From Roseibium sediminis (lineage in GTDB: Bacteria > Pseudomonadota > Alphaproteobacteria > Rhizobiales > Stappiaceae), in NCBI RefSeq assembly GCF_008711325.1, contig NZ_VXDB01000008.1, forward strand, positions 155,428 through 219,427: DNA of 64,000 nt, in the 5' to 3' direction. The position numbers were made by a program, and so were the translations under genes. This document shows, piece by piece, positions 15,728 to 25,195 of this stretch (the first letter of the stretch is position 1; each line of letters starts with the position of its first letter). Under the pieces are notes generated by a model. The model saw only the letters and a program-made list of their open reading frames with translations, searched no databases and had not been told where the DNA came from.

Positions 15728-16972
15728 TCAGCGTGTGACGACCACGAAATCCGTTCCAAGGCCGGTGTTTCGGGCATATCCGCGATCGGTCATGATCAGC
15801 GAGCTCCCGGGTGTCAGCATTTTGGAGAGCTCTGCGCGGGCAGCTTCCGGAATCTCCAGCCGATCCAGAATATCGAAGGACGTCCCGCCGCGCTCACCTT
15901 CCGCAGACAGGGCAATCCAGTCGACAGACAGGTCCCCTTCCGCAAAATCCAGTGCCGTGAAAACATGGGTTCCAATTTCGCGTTCGGGATTGGCAACATG
16001 GACGGAGGTTTCATAAACGTCCCTGAACTTCCGGCGCACCCGCAAAGTGGCGTTTTGCGGCTGGTCGTAACCGGCTTCACGGTAGATGTGATGGACCAGC
16101 TCCTCGGTCAGGTTTCCCGTCACGGGCAGGTCGTAACCTTCCTGAAACAGACTTAGCGCCGCACGGGTCTTGCGACCGATGACACCATCGACAGGGCCTG
16201 CATCAAAACCGAGGTCATTCAGCATGCGCTGCAGGGACCGGGCCTGCTCGCGCGGATCGTTCAGGGTGACAATCATCCGCAGCGGCTTGTCGAAATGCGG
16301 GTTTCTGGCAACCTGATCGTCGACCGCGTCGGTCTTGGAACCTACATCCATGCTTCCACGAAGCGGATCTCCCGATGTGCTGCCGGAAAGGCTCGCCACA
16401 TCCGTGCGATATTCATGGGGCTGGATCAGCGCGAGGTGGCGAATGACTTCGGGTCTTGCCTGCTCATCTGTAATGATCACATGCATGCCGCGATCGGTCT
16501 GGGAGAAGATGCTTTTTGCAAACTCATGCGGCAGGCGCACACAGCCATGGGAAGCCGGGTAACCGGGCAGCTTGCCTTCATGAAGCGCGATCCCCGACCA
16601 TGTGAGGCGCTGCATGAATGGCATGGGCGCGTCATCATAAAGGTTCGAGAAATGCTTCTTTCGCTTTTCCAGAATCGAGAACACGCCGGTTGGCGTGGAA
16701 TGTCCGGCCTTGCCTGACGAAATCGGCGTCACCTCGACCAGCTCGGCTCCGCGATACACATTCAGCTTCTGCTCCTTGAGAGAAACCACCATGTGCAACG
16801 GGGCGTCGTCCGAAACAGTTTGCACGACCGTTTCGCGTTTGGTCTGCTCAAGCGTTGGAAGCGGCGCTGCATTTGCAGCAGCCAAACACGCCACGGACAT
16901 GACCCCGGAGAGCAGAAGCATGCCGACAGGCTTTGCAAGAAGCCTATTAATTGCTGGATTTGTAGTACGCAT
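15728..16972 (-). CDS. L,D-transpeptidase with peptidoglycan-binding domain
   Basis: L,D-transpeptidases form 3-3 cross-links or attach proteins to peptidoglycan in the periplasm. ATG 16972 begins a signal peptide (MLLLSGVMSVACLAAANAAP region, cleavage after ANA). The YkuD domain (about 58-175) ends in the catalytic motif SHGCVRL with an upstream His in IALHEGK. A peptidoglycan-binding type 1 domain follows (LQRMLNDLGFDAGPVDGVIG, about 248-300). The roughly 115-residue C-terminus has no recognised domain. It has 414 residues and is monocistronic, with a hairpin terminator downstream. Confidence 0.92.
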   Translation of the reverse strand: MRTTNPAINRLLAKPVGMLLLSGVMSVACLAAANAAPLPTLEQTKRETVVQTVSDDAPLHMVVSLKEQKLNVYRGAELVEVTPISSGKAGHSTPTGVFSILEKRKKHFSNLYDDAPMPFMQRLTWSGIALHEGKLPGYPASHGCVRLPHEFAKSIFSQTDRGMHVIITDEQARPEVIRHLALIQPHEYRTDVASLSGSTSGDPLRGSMDVGSKTDAVDDQVARNPHFDKPLRMIVTLNDPREQARSLQRMLNDLGFDAGPVDGVIGRKTRAALSLFQEGYDLPVTGNLTEELVHHIYREAGYDQPQNATLRVRRKFRDVYETSVHVANPEREIGTHVFTALDFAEGDLSVDWIALSAEGERGGTSFDILDRLEIPEAARAELSKMLTPGSSLIMTDRGYARNTGLGTDFVVVTR

Positions 16973-17160
16973 CACAAAACACTCACCCGAAGGAATCCGA
17001 ACTCTCTGGCACGATTTATCTCAAACAAAAGCTTAAGCGGTAGTCCTGTATTTTGAGTTATTGGACAAGGTTACTGAAACCTTTGCCAATGGGATTTTCC
17101 TTAAGGTTTTATGAACCAGAGCTGAATGGCTCAAGTCACAATGTCCGGCGTGGCGCAATT

Positions 17161-18009
17161 TCACCGGGCGTTGGACAGCAGACCTGCGATCGCATCAGCT
17201 GCACTTCGGGCATCAACGCCGCAATCGCGCACCAGTTGATCGAAGTGCCGTGTCAGGGCTTCCACCTGCCGCTTCTCCCGAAACACGAGATAGTGCTGGC
17301 CAATGTAAACAGCCGCGAGAAGAGGCCCGAAGATCGTCACCGGCGCGGAATAGACACGCTTTGGATCCCAGAAATAGAGCCGCAGGGACGGATAGAGCTT
17401 TGCACAGCGCTCGGCCATTACCTCAAGCTGCTCCATACGGGCATCTGCAGGCAATTCCTTCCAGTATCCCTCCCCCGCAGCCAGGCTCCTGATTTGCTGG
17501 ATAGAGCAGCAGATTTCATAATCGGACCCTGGTCGCAGAAGCCAGTTCGCCTTGGCGCGCATGGCGGTGACGGCCTGTGCCGGCGTCTTGTCGAGAAAGT
17601 GGGCGTACTCGTATTCGAGCACCGTGTCGGTTTTCAAAATGTCCGGGATGGTCGACGGCACATGGCGGATCTTGTAGCCCGCCGCTTCGCGGTGCCACTC
17701 CTCGATCTGGATGTCGGCAAAGGTCTTGTCGGCTTCCGTGACGCGGAATGAGGATTCCAGAAGGTCTGCTGTCGTCTCGCTCCGGTCGCTCAACCCAAGC
17801 AACCAGTCGGAACTGACCGAGAGAGCCATGGCACATTCAGCGGCCAGATGGGCATTGGGGACGCGACCATCATCCTCAGACAGGATCTGGGCAATCGTCG
17901 AGCGATCCACGCTGCACTGACGGGCCAGCGCGCTCTTGCTGAGGCTCCGACGTTCCATCGCTTCGGTAAGTCGAAGCCGGAACAATGCTGACCTTTCCCT
18001 CTTATCCAT
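17161..18009 (-). CDS. XRE-family transcriptional regulator
   Basis: The N-terminal helix-turn-helix (about residues 10-70) reads LTEAMERRSLSKSALARQCS, then DRSTIAQILSEDDGRVPNAH, the XRE/Cro pattern. The remaining 200 residues have no named domain I can place, but they look like a globular ligand-sensing module rich in aromatic residues. GGGAG lies nine bases before ATG 18009, inside the right arm of a perfect inverted repeat. This suggests autoregulation at DNA or RNA level. The divergent gene is a small DUF2061 protein. The target genes are unknown. Confidence 0.85.
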   Translation of the reverse strand: MDKRERSALFRLRLTEAMERRSLSKSALARQCSVDRSTIAQILSEDDGRVPNAHLAAECAMALSVSSDWLLGLSDRSETTADLLESSFRVTEADKTFADIQIEEWHREAAGYKIRHVPSTIPDILKTDTVLEYEYAHFLDKTPAQAVTAMRAKANWLLRPGSDYEICCSIQQIRSLAAGEGYWKELPADARMEQLEVMAERCAKLYPSLRLYFWDPKRVYSAPVTIFGPLLAAVYIGQHYLVFREKRQVEALTRHFDQLVRDCGVDARSAADAIAGLLSNAR

Positions 18010-18016
18010 GTATTTT

Positions 18017-18050
18017 CTCCCGTTTGTTTGATATTATCAGCAAACGGGAG
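18017..18050. promoter_or_regulatory. 10-bp perfect inverted repeat over the XRE regulator's ribosome-binding site
   Basis: CTCCCGTTTG (18017-18026) and CAAACGGGAG (18041-18050) are perfect inverted copies 14 bases apart. The GGGAG nearest the gene is its Shine-Dalgarno sequence. It could be a regulator operator or an mRNA hairpin that hides the start. Confidence 0.65.
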
Positions 18051-18133
18051 CTTTTGCAGCAAATATACAGAATTCCCGCGATCATAGGCGCGAGCTATCC
18101 TGTGTCCAATGCTTGGGGAATGCGGCGGACGAT

Positions 18134-18391
18134 ATGGAATCTTCTAAGAGAACATTGATGAAATGCGTGACTTGGCAAGCACTTGGCGTGCTGACCATGA
18201 CGGCCTTGAGTTACCCGCATACGGGCTCTCTTGCTGCTGCGGTCACGCTGGCCGTTTCGTCCTGTTCGCTCGGCTTTGTCACATTCTTTCTGCACGAGCG
18301 GGTCTGGAGCCGCATCCGCTGGGGCATGTCACTCCCCAGCGAACGCGATCATGCAATACATCCGGAGCCACGGTCCGCCCAGTTCACGTGA
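18134..18391 (+). CDS. DUF2061 membrane protein
   Basis: An 85-residue protein of the DUF2061 family, starting MESSKRTLMKCVTWQALGVLT. Two hydrophobic segments (about 12-30 and 34-54) and the family motif KCVTWQALG support the call. DUF2061 proteins are small inner-membrane proteins of unknown function. A slightly longer start at 18113 exists. It is divergent from the XRE regulator, which may control it, and convergent with the dihydroorotase-like gene (52 bases between stops). Confidence 0.8.
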   Translation: MESSKRTLMKCVTWQALGVLTMTALSYPHTGSLAAAVTLAVSSCSLGFVTFFLHERVWSRIRWGMSLPSERDHAIHPEPRSAQFT

Positions 18392-18443
18392 TTTGGCGCG
18401 TTTCCTGACAGCGAACCGGTGTCCGCTTCGCCCAAAAGCGCTT

Positions 18444-19778
18444 CTAGCCGCGCGGGAGGCCGTCCTGGAAAAGGACTGCTTCGCCCTTTGAGGGCTGCGT
18501 CAGTTCATCTTCCCACATCACCTGCTGGCCGCGAATGATGGTGCCAACCGGCCACCCGGTCACGGACTTGCCGTCATACGGCGTCCAACCACACTTGGAT
18601 GCGATCCAGTCATTGGTGATGGTTTTTGTCTTCTTCAGATCGACCACGGTGAAATCGGCATCATAGCCGATGGCGATCCGGCCTTTGCGCGCCGTCTGGA
18701 AAAGGCGGGCCGGTCCTGCACTCGACATGTCGACAAAGCGGGCAAGCGACAACCGGCCCGCATTGACGTGATCCAGCATAATCGGAACCAGCGTCTGAAC
18801 GCCGGTCATGCCGGAGGGCGACTTCGGATAGGGCTGCTGCTTTTCTTCCAGAAGATGCGGCGCGTGGTCAGACCCGAGAATGTCCAGAATACCCTGTTCA
18901 AGGCCATACCACAGGCGTTCGCCATGGCGGGCAGCGCGAACCGGCGGGTTCATCTGCACCAGAGTTCCAAGGCGCACATAAGCCTCATCCGTCAGGGTCA
19001 GATGATGCGGCGTCACTTCGATGGAAGCTACATCCTTGTGGTCGACTAGATAATCCACTTCCTCTGCCGTGGAGAGGTGCAGGATGTGGATCTTCGCGCC
19101 GACTTCACGCGCGATGGTCACAAGGCGCTGGGTGCACTGAAGAGCCGCGATCTCGTCACGCCAGATCGGGTGCGAGCGCGGGTCGTTTTCCACCCGCAGG
19201 TTTGCCCGCTCGCGCAGACGAAACTCGTCTTCGGAATGGAACGCGGCGCGGCGGCGGGTGACGGAGAGGATATCCCGAACGCCCTTGTCATCCTCGACCA
19301 GAAGGTTGCCGGTCGACGAGCCCATGAACACCTTTATGCCGGCAGCGGCAGGAAGCCGCTCAAGCTCGGGAATGTCCTTCACGTTGTCGCGTGTCCCGCC
19401 CACCCAGAAAGCGAAGTCGCAGTGCATGCGGTGATGCGCCCGGGAGACCTTGTCGGCAAGTGTCTCTTCCGTGGTCGTCAATGGATTGGTGTTGGGCATT
19501 TCAAAGACGGAGGTCACACCGCCCATGACAGCGGCCCGCGAGCCGGATTCCAGATCTTCCTTGTGCTCGATGCCCGGCTCGCGGAAGTGAACCTGACTGT
19601 CGATCACGCCGGGCAGAACATGCAGGCCGGTACAGTCGATGACTTCGCCCGCCTGTGAGGGATCAAAACTGCCCAGTCCGACGATCCGGCCACCGCGCAC
19701 GGCAACATCACGTTGCCCTTCGCCGTCCTGATTGACGACGGTGCCGCCCTTGAGGATGAGATCGTAGGTGTGTGCCAT
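18444..19778 (-). CDS. dihydroorotase / cyclic amidohydrolase
   Basis: A 444-residue metal-dependent amidohydrolase of the COG0044 class, which hydrolyses cyclic amides such as dihydroorotate. HFREPG (about residues 64-69) supplies the metal-binding HxR element, MPNTNP (94-99) the substrate loop, GIKVFMGSS a candidate carboxylated Lys, ILHLS and EVTPHH further metal His residues, and DILGSDHAPH the catalytic Asp. GGAG lies nine bases before ATG 19778. No pyrB is adjacent, and many rhizobia have two such enzymes, so I give no gene symbol. It is divergent from ygfZ. Confidence 0.9.
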   Translation of the reverse strand: MAHTYDLILKGGTVVNQDGEGQRDVAVRGGRIVGLGSFDPSQAGEVIDCTGLHVLPGVIDSQVHFREPGIEHKEDLESGSRAAVMGGVTSVFEMPNTNPLTTTEETLADKVSRAHHRMHCDFAFWVGGTRDNVKDIPELERLPAAAGIKVFMGSSTGNLLVEDDKGVRDILSVTRRRAAFHSEDEFRLRERANLRVENDPRSHPIWRDEIAALQCTQRLVTIAREVGAKIHILHLSTAEEVDYLVDHKDVASIEVTPHHLTLTDEAYVRLGTLVQMNPPVRAARHGERLWYGLEQGILDILGSDHAPHLLEEKQQPYPKSPSGMTGVQTLVPIMLDHVNAGRLSLARFVDMSSAGPARLFQTARKGRIAIGYDADFTVVDLKKTKTITNDWIASKCGWTPYDGKSVTGWPVGTIIRGQQVMWEDELTQPSKGEAVLFQDGLPRG

Positions 19779-19929
19779 TGAATGTCTCCGCCAAAGCTTG
19801 AATGTCTGCGCGGCTTATACTCGGGCCAACAAGCAAGGGCCAGCAAAACCGAAACCGTTTCATCTTGTTCTGGCCAATTGCAGGCCATATGTGCCATTGA
19901 ACCACTTCACACGTTCAACGGATGGAATC

Positions 19930-20832
19930 ATGGGCCTGTCAAAATACGCAAGTTTGACTGATCGCAGTGTCATCCGCCTGTCTGGCGCTGACGTTCATCA
20001 CTTTCTGCAAAATCTGGTGACGTCCAATATCGACAAGGTCGATGAGAGCGGTGCGGGATTTGCAGCTTTGCTGACGCCGCAGGGAAAGATCCTGTTTGAC
20101 TTCCTGATCATCAAGGACGGCGCGGACTATCTACTGGATACGCCCTCTGCAACTGCGGCTGATCTCGTCAAACGCCTGACGTTCTATCGCCTCAGGGCCA
20201 AGCTCGATATTACCGACATTTCTGCAACGCATCAGGTGATTGCTGCCTGGGGCGGTGAGGCTCCTGTTGCCGCCACACAGACCCGCGCTGCAGACCCCCG
20301 CCTTGCTGCGCTTGGATCGCGCTTCTATGGCAATGCGGATGAAATTTCGTCTGCGCTGGAAGCATCGGGATTTGCAGCGGCAGACATGGATGCCTATCGC
20401 GCCTATCGTGTCACTCAGGGTGTGCCGGAAAGTCTTTCCGATTTCGACTATTCGTCCATTTTTCCGCATGACGCAGACATGGACCAGCTCAACGGCGTTT
20501 CCTTTTCCAAAGGGTGCTATGTCGGGCAGGAAGTTGTCTCCCGCGTCCATCATCGCGGCACGGCGCGCAAACGCTTCATTCAGGTCTCGGGCTCTGCCCC
20601 GCTTCCCTCCCCCGGCGCTGATCTGGAGATTGACGGGGCAAGCATTGGAACCCTTGCCTCTACTGTTGATGCCGGGGACCGGTTCCAGGGCATTGCATTG
20701 GTACGCCTGGACAAGGTCGCACGCGGCCGCGCTGAGGGACATCAGGTCACCTGCAACGGGGCCATAGTCGAGCTCACCATTCCTGACTGGGCCACATTCG
20801 ACTGGCCCGCCTCGTCAGACGACGACGCCTGA
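19930..20832 (+). CDS. ygfZ: folate-binding protein YgfZ (CAF17/GcvT-like)
   Basis: YgfZ supports synthesis or repair of certain iron-sulfur enzymes with tetrahydrofolate. The 300-residue protein begins at ATG 19930 (MGLSKYASLTDRSV); the open frame upstream is not conserved sequence. GADVHHFLQNLVTSNI (about 18-33) is the GcvT-like start, and KGCYVGQEVVSR (about 197-208) is the diagnostic YgfZ motif with its conserved Cys. It heads a plus-strand series (ygfZ, HD hydrolase, tyrosine phosphatase, NadQ-like regulator) with gaps of 28-60 bases that may be one operon. Confidence 0.92.
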   Translation: MGLSKYASLTDRSVIRLSGADVHHFLQNLVTSNIDKVDESGAGFAALLTPQGKILFDFLIIKDGADYLLDTPSATAADLVKRLTFYRLRAKLDITDISATHQVIAAWGGEAPVAATQTRAADPRLAALGSRFYGNADEISSALEASGFAAADMDAYRAYRVTQGVPESLSDFDYSSIFPHDADMDQLNGVSFSKGCYVGQEVVSRVHHRGTARKRFIQVSGSAPLPSPGADLEIDGASIGTLASTVDAGDRFQGIALVRLDKVARGRAEGHQVTCNGAIVELTIPDWATFDWPASSDDDA

Positions 20833-20860
20833 AAACAAGACGAAACACACCAAACTGAAC

Positions 20861-21517
20861 ATGCCCAGCTCATCCAAAGATCAATCCCCCCGCGCATGGC
20901 AGCGCATGTTGTCCGGCAGGCGTCTCGACCTGCTCGATCCTTCGCCGCTTGATGTTGAAATCTCCGACATTGCGCATGGCCTTGCGCGTGTTGCGCGTTG
21001 GAATGGCCAGACGATGGGCGATCATGCCTTTTCCGTCGCCGAGCACTCCCTTATTGTCGAGGACATCGCCCGCCGCCTTAAACCTGACCTTTCCGCAGAC
21101 TGGCAGATGGCTGTGCTGCTGCACGATGCCCCGGAATATGTGATCGGCGACATGATCTCTCCCTTCAAGGCAGTGATGGGCGGGGCCTACAAGGCGGTGG
21201 AAAGCCGACTTCAGGGAGCCATTCATCTGCGCTTTGGCCTTCCGGCGGAAATCCCGCAATGGGTGAAAAAACTGGCCAAACGGGCAGACACGATATGCGC
21301 CTATTTCGAAGCCGTTGAGCTGGCCGGTTTTGATGATGTGGAAGCAGGCAAGATTTTCGGCCGCCCTCGCGGTTTTCATCCAAATGAAAACGGCGTCTTC
21401 AGGATGGGATTATCCCCCCTGCCGGTCGCTCAGGCGCAGGAGCGCTTCCTGGCGCGGTTCACTGAAATCGAGGTGGCTCGCGAAGCTGGGCAAAAACCGG
21501 GTCGCAGCACAGGTTAA
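20861..21517 (+). CDS. HD-domain hydrolase (5'-deoxynucleotidase-like)
   Basis: A 218-residue HD-superfamily metal phosphohydrolase. The metal ligands are visible as His in DHAFSVAEHS (about 52-61) and His-Asp in VLLHDAPEYVIGDM (about 86-99). The overall pattern resembles YfbR-type 5'-deoxynucleotidases, but the N-terminal SGRRLDLLDPSPLDV is typical of the alphaproteobacterial subgroup. It starts 28 bases after ygfZ and ends 60 bases before the tyrosine phosphatase start, so co-transcription is likely. The nucleotide substrate is inferred. Confidence 0.87.
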   Translation: MPSSSKDQSPRAWQRMLSGRRLDLLDPSPLDVEISDIAHGLARVARWNGQTMGDHAFSVAEHSLIVEDIARRLKPDLSADWQMAVLLHDAPEYVIGDMISPFKAVMGGAYKAVESRLQGAIHLRFGLPAEIPQWVKKLAKRADTICAYFEAVELAGFDDVEAGKIFGRPRGFHPNENGVFRMGLSPLPVAQAQERFLARFTEIEVAREAGQKPGRSTG

Positions 21518-21577
21518 CGGGTGACGCGGAGCCGGTCGGCAGGTACGATTCGCAAATTTCCAAATCAGCGGCGATCG

Positions 21578-22084
21578 ATGCTCCACGTCTGTTCCCTTTC
21601 AAAACTGACCGAAACCGTTCGAAAAACGGGCGCAACCCATCTGGTTACGCTGATCAATACTGAAATGGATGTTCCAACGCCGGACGGCATCGCCCCGGGA
21701 AAGCACCTGTTTCTCGGGTTCAATGACATTGTCGCACCGGTCAAGGGACTGACACCGCCCACCGATGACCATGTTCTGCGCCTCGTGGACTTCGTTCGGA
21801 GCTGGGATCGACAGTCTCCGCTTGTCATCCACTGCTGGGCGGGTATCAGCCGGTCAACGGCGGGTGCCTATATCACCGCTTGCGCCTTGAACCCTGACCG
21901 GAACGAGTTCGCCCTTGCCGAACGTCTGCGTCATCAGGCGCCTTCCGCCACCCCCAATGCTCGTCTGGTGGCGATTGCCGACAAATTGCTGGAACGCGAC
22001 GGGCGAATGATCGATGCTGTCCGCGCCATGGGCAGAGGGGCAAATGCCTATGAGGGTGTCCCCTTCGTCATGCCGCTTGATTGA
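21578..22084 (+). CDS. tyrosine phosphatase family protein
   Basis: A 168-residue protein with the cysteine phosphatase signature HCWAGISRS (Cys-x5-Arg, about residues 86-94). The start MLHVCSLSKLTETV matches the family's first strand; the longer frame from 21521 adds an Arg-rich, unlikely extension. The upstream Asp-rich loop FNDIVAP may provide the general acid. It is cytosolic. It lies directly before the NadQ-like regulator on the same strand. The physiological substrate is unknown. Confidence 0.85.
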   Translation: MLHVCSLSKLTETVRKTGATHLVTLINTEMDVPTPDGIAPGKHLFLGFNDIVAPVKGLTPPTDDHVLRLVDFVRSWDRQSPLVIHCWAGISRSTAGAYITACALNPDRNEFALAERLRHQAPSATPNARLVAIADKLLERDGRMIDAVRAMGRGANAYEGVPFVMPLD

Positions 22085-22117
22085 TCCTGAACCGGCCCGG
22101 AGAGTGCGAAACACAGA

Positions 22118-23113
22118 ATGGACAGCACGGCAACACTGCAGATCGGCCTGAATGCGGTCATCGTTTCAGTGGCAGGCGGCATGCCTCAGATCGTTCAGGT
22201 GTCCGACCCGCATTCGGGAGCTGCCGACAGCCTGCCCTTCGGTCCATTCGATCCTATCCGCCACCGCACATTCGAGATCGGCCTGCGGTCGTGGGTGGAA
22301 GAGCAGACCGCCTTGCGCCTCGGCTACATCGAACAGCTCTACACATTTGGCGACCGCGGCCGACACCGGGTTCGTGGCGATGCCGGACCACATATTGTTT
22401 CCGTCGGCTACCTCGCCCTGACACGCCAGACACCGGATTCCGAAAACGTTCTGGCCCGGCACGATTCCAATTGGCGCTGCTGGTATGACTACTTCCCGTG
22501 GGAGGACTGGCGAAACGGCAGACCTTCCATTCTCGATGCCAAGATCTTGCCGGAGCTCAAGACCTGGCTGGCAGCCGAACCGCCCGAGGGAAGTCCGCTA
22601 CGGGCCCTTGGAAGAGAGGAACGGGTGAACCTGGCCTTCGGCGCTGATCCCTCAAAATGGGACGAGGAACGTGTCCTTGAGCGCTATGAGTTGCTTTATG
22701 AGGCCGGTCTTGTGAGTGAGGCCCTGCAGGACGGCAGACCGGCGGCGCTGGAACGGGCAGATCTTCCCGGACTAGGGCGTCCCATGCAGTTTGACCATCG
22801 CCGAATACTGGCAACAGCCTTGTCCCGCCTGCGTGGCAAACTGAAATACAGGCCGGTCATTTTCGAATTGATGGCCGACACCTTCACGCTCACCGAGCTT
22901 CAGACATCAGTCGAGGCGATTTCCGGCAGGCATCTGCACAAGCAGAATTTCCGCCGACTGGTGGAGAATGCCGATCTGGTGGAACCCACAGGCGCCACGT
23001 CAACGGCAACCGGAGGGCGACCAGCAGCCCTCTTCCGCTTTAAACGTGCACTCTTGAGCGAACGTCCCGCTCCGGGATTGAAAGTTGGCGGCCGCCAACC
23101 CGGTTATTCTTAA
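22118..23113 (+). CDS. nadQ: NadQ/NrtR-type regulator of NAD synthesis (COG4111)
   Basis: A 331-residue regulator with an N-terminal Nudix-like domain and a C-terminal winged helix. The region IGLRSWVEEQTALRLGYIEQ and LYTFGDRGRH aligns with a Nudix box but lacks its catalytic Glu pattern, as expected for a ligand sensor. The C-terminus LKYRPVIFELMADTFTLTEL, then HKQNFRRLVENADLVEPTG, follows the NrtR DNA-binding domain closely. In alphaproteobacteria COG4111 proteins (NadQ) are predicted to repress nadABC. Here nadABC is 3.2 kb downstream on the opposite strand with candidate palindromic operators. Family certainty is good; the regulatory target is inferred. Confidence 0.8.
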   Translation: MDSTATLQIGLNAVIVSVAGGMPQIVQVSDPHSGAADSLPFGPFDPIRHRTFEIGLRSWVEEQTALRLGYIEQLYTFGDRGRHRVRGDAGPHIVSVGYLALTRQTPDSENVLARHDSNWRCWYDYFPWEDWRNGRPSILDAKILPELKTWLAAEPPEGSPLRALGREERVNLAFGADPSKWDEERVLERYELLYEAGLVSEALQDGRPAALERADLPGLGRPMQFDHRRILATALSRLRGKLKYRPVIFELMADTFTLTELQTSVEAISGRHLHKQNFRRLVENADLVEPTGATSTATGGRPAALFRFKRALLSERPAPGLKVGGRQPGYS

Positions 23114-23288
23114 CCTTAACTGATTTTTACTTTTGTCATTTTTAGCAGTTTCTCGAGCTTTTTTCTTAAATTAACTATCTCTCAAGGTTAAAGAGACACA
23201 ATCAACTCATTCACCGCCTTTTACTTGGCGTTAACCATGTTCCTGCCCAGAAGAATTTGGGCACATGTACGAGTTGGAGTGGCTGCGT

Positions 23289-24515
23289 ATGTTTGGCCGG
23301 AAACATAGCCCGAAGCGGCATTCTTCTTCGTCATCGACCAATCAGTCAGGTCGCCAGACAATCCGCTGGAAACGCATGGCGCGCATTCTTGCCTGCAGTC
23401 CGGCGGTTTTCGCCCTTCTGACATCTGCAACCGGCAATCAGGACATCCTCGATCTTCTGTCTTCCCAGAAGGCTGAAGCGCCTCGCTGGGCGCTCGCCCT
23501 GGAACCAGCCAGCTTCACTGTTTCCATCCCGGCGAAATACCCGATGAAAATGGAAAGCGGCCGTGCCCCGCAAGATGAAGTCCAGTTGAAACTGACGTCC
23601 GGTGTAAACGACATGAAGCCAGCCAATGTCGAAGGGCTGGGCGACATCGTCAAGGCGAGCCTGCCGGAGAAGATCCCGCAAAATCTTCGTGTTAATCGCT
23701 CGTCCAAGGGCGATCGATACATGTCCATGGCGCCGGATCGCAATCTGGTGGATCGCGCTGCAGGTAACGTCTATGCCATGCGCAGTCTTCTTTCCAATGA
23801 CAAGAAGAAAGAGGAGATGCCGCGGGTTGCCTTCGTGAAGCCGGAGCCTCTGGACGCATCCAATCACAAGGGACAGCACGGACAAGGAGGCCCACTGGAT
23901 CTGCAGAAGGTCATGATGGCGCGCAACGCAGCAGCCGCCAGTTTTTCCCTGATCTCGGCTTACGCGCCTGACAGTGTTCAGGACACCAAGGAACCGTTCG
24001 ACGCCCTGTTTGGCGCGTCAAAATACGAACAGGAACTGCCGCCACCGGAAGATCCGAACAACCCGCACTGGTGGGCGCAAAAGCCACTGCCGCTCTCTGT
24101 TGCATCAGACAAGGAACAGAAGTGCCTTGCCGAAGCGATCTATTTCGAGGCTCGCGGTGAAAACGAGGAAGGCCAGATTGCGGTCGCGCAGGTGGTGTTG
24201 AACCGAGTCAAGAATCCGTCCTACCCGAATTCGATCTGCGGTGTGGTTTACCAGAACCAGCACAAGCGCAATCGCTGCCAGTTCTCCTTCGCCTGTGACG
24301 GCATCAAGGACACGATCGCCAGCCCGAAAGCATGGGACCTTGCAAAGCGCCTTGCCCGCGAAGTTTCAGATGGTGAGAAATACCTGAAGATGGTCGATGC
24401 TTCCACGCACTACCATGCCACCTATGTGAACCCGCGTTGGGCAAAGTCCATGGCCAAGCGTGGCCAGGTCGGCCTTCATATCTTCTACAAGACTTATGCA
24501 GGCGGCTGGAACTGA
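23289..24515 (+). CDS. SleB/CwlJ-type cell wall hydrolase
   Basis: A 408-residue protein whose C-terminal Hydrolase_2 domain (about 275-400) contains LAEAIYFEARGE, with the conserved catalytic Glu, then GQIAVAQVVLNRVKNP and CQFSFACDG. The domain hydrolyses peptidoglycan glycan strands, best known from spore germination but common in Gram-negative non-spore formers. A hydrophobic stretch near residues 25-45 (RILACSPAVFALLTSAT) is a signal anchor. The 230-residue middle region is low-complexity and unassigned. ATG 23289 is chosen because GGAG lies nine bases upstream; an in-frame ATG at 23265 has no such site. Confidence 0.88.
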   Translation: MFGRKHSPKRHSSSSSTNQSGRQTIRWKRMARILACSPAVFALLTSATGNQDILDLLSSQKAEAPRWALALEPASFTVSIPAKYPMKMESGRAPQDEVQLKLTSGVNDMKPANVEGLGDIVKASLPEKIPQNLRVNRSSKGDRYMSMAPDRNLVDRAAGNVYAMRSLLSNDKKKEEMPRVAFVKPEPLDASNHKGQHGQGGPLDLQKVMMARNAAAASFSLISAYAPDSVQDTKEPFDALFGASKYEQELPPPEDPNNPHWWAQKPLPLSVASDKEQKCLAEAIYFEARGENEEGQIAVAQVVLNRVKNPSYPNSICGVVYQNQHKRNRCQFSFACDGIKDTIASPKAWDLAKRLAREVSDGEKYLKMVDASTHYHATYVNPRWAKSMAKRGQVGLHIFYKTYAGGWN

Positions 24516-24532
24516 TCCAGCCCCCTCTCCGG

Positions 24533-25054
24533 CTATTCGGCTGACCGGCACACATTCGTTGCAACATAGGTCAGGAGCAACACCAGATGCAGGCCGATCA
24601 GGGCCGCCAGGTGTGTGACCGAAAGCTGCGAAAATTCCAGCAATTCGCTCAGGACATGGATCGAGGAGATGATGATGATCGTCGAGACGATGCGATGCTT
24701 CATGCGGCGATAGGCCGTTTGGCCCTCCACCATCACGTGCTCACCGCTGTGCTGGCGTTTCAGACGAAACGTGTTGTAGGTGTTCGTCGCGACCATGATG
24801 ACGAGATTGGCAATGAAGACCATGTCCAGCATATTCAGGATCAGCAGGATGGTCTTCTTGCGATCGAGAAATTCCAGAGAGGCGACCGCCTCGTAGATAT
24901 CTACGAAAAAGGTGATCAGAAACAGCGCCATGCCGATGGTCAGCCCGATCAGGATCGGCACCTGAGCCATGCGGGCAAAATGGGATGCGGCGTCAGGTCC
25001 GAGCCCATGCCCTTGCGCCGCTGTTTCCACGTCCCGGTCGTTGCTGGATGACAC
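24533..25054 (-). CDS. UPF0114 (YqhA family) membrane protein
   Basis: A 173-residue inner-membrane protein of the UPF0114/TIGR00645 family, function unknown. Hydrophobic segments lie at about 33-52, 68-90, 122-140 and 147-166. The motif MVATNTYNTF (about 87-96) between the second and third is typical. It is convergent with the wall hydrolase gene, with only 17 bases between stops and no visible terminator. Confidence 0.88.
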   Translation of the reverse strand: MSSSNDRDVETAAQGHGLGPDAASHFARMAQVPILIGLTIGMALFLITFFVDIYEAVASLEFLDRKKTILLILNMLDMVFIANLVIMVATNTYNTFRLKRQHSGEHVMVEGQTAYRRMKHRIVSTIIIISSIHVLSELLEFSQLSVTHLAALIGLHLVLLLTYVATNVCRSAE

Positions 25055-25195
25055 GATAAGCGCCCTTCTGCTGGTCCTGGTGAGAAGTCAAGAGCTCTGA
25101 CCTCTGCCGTCTTGAAACACCTATCTGGGGCAAAATACATTGACCCGGCTCAACAAGGCCGGGCATTCCACTTTTTCCAACGCGAAAATGAAAAC

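Noticed and set aside
23114..23288. CtrA-type TTAA repeats upstream of the wall hydrolase gene
   Set aside because: TTAAC motifs occur, but none has the TTAA-N7-TTAA spacing; AT-rich sequence explains them.
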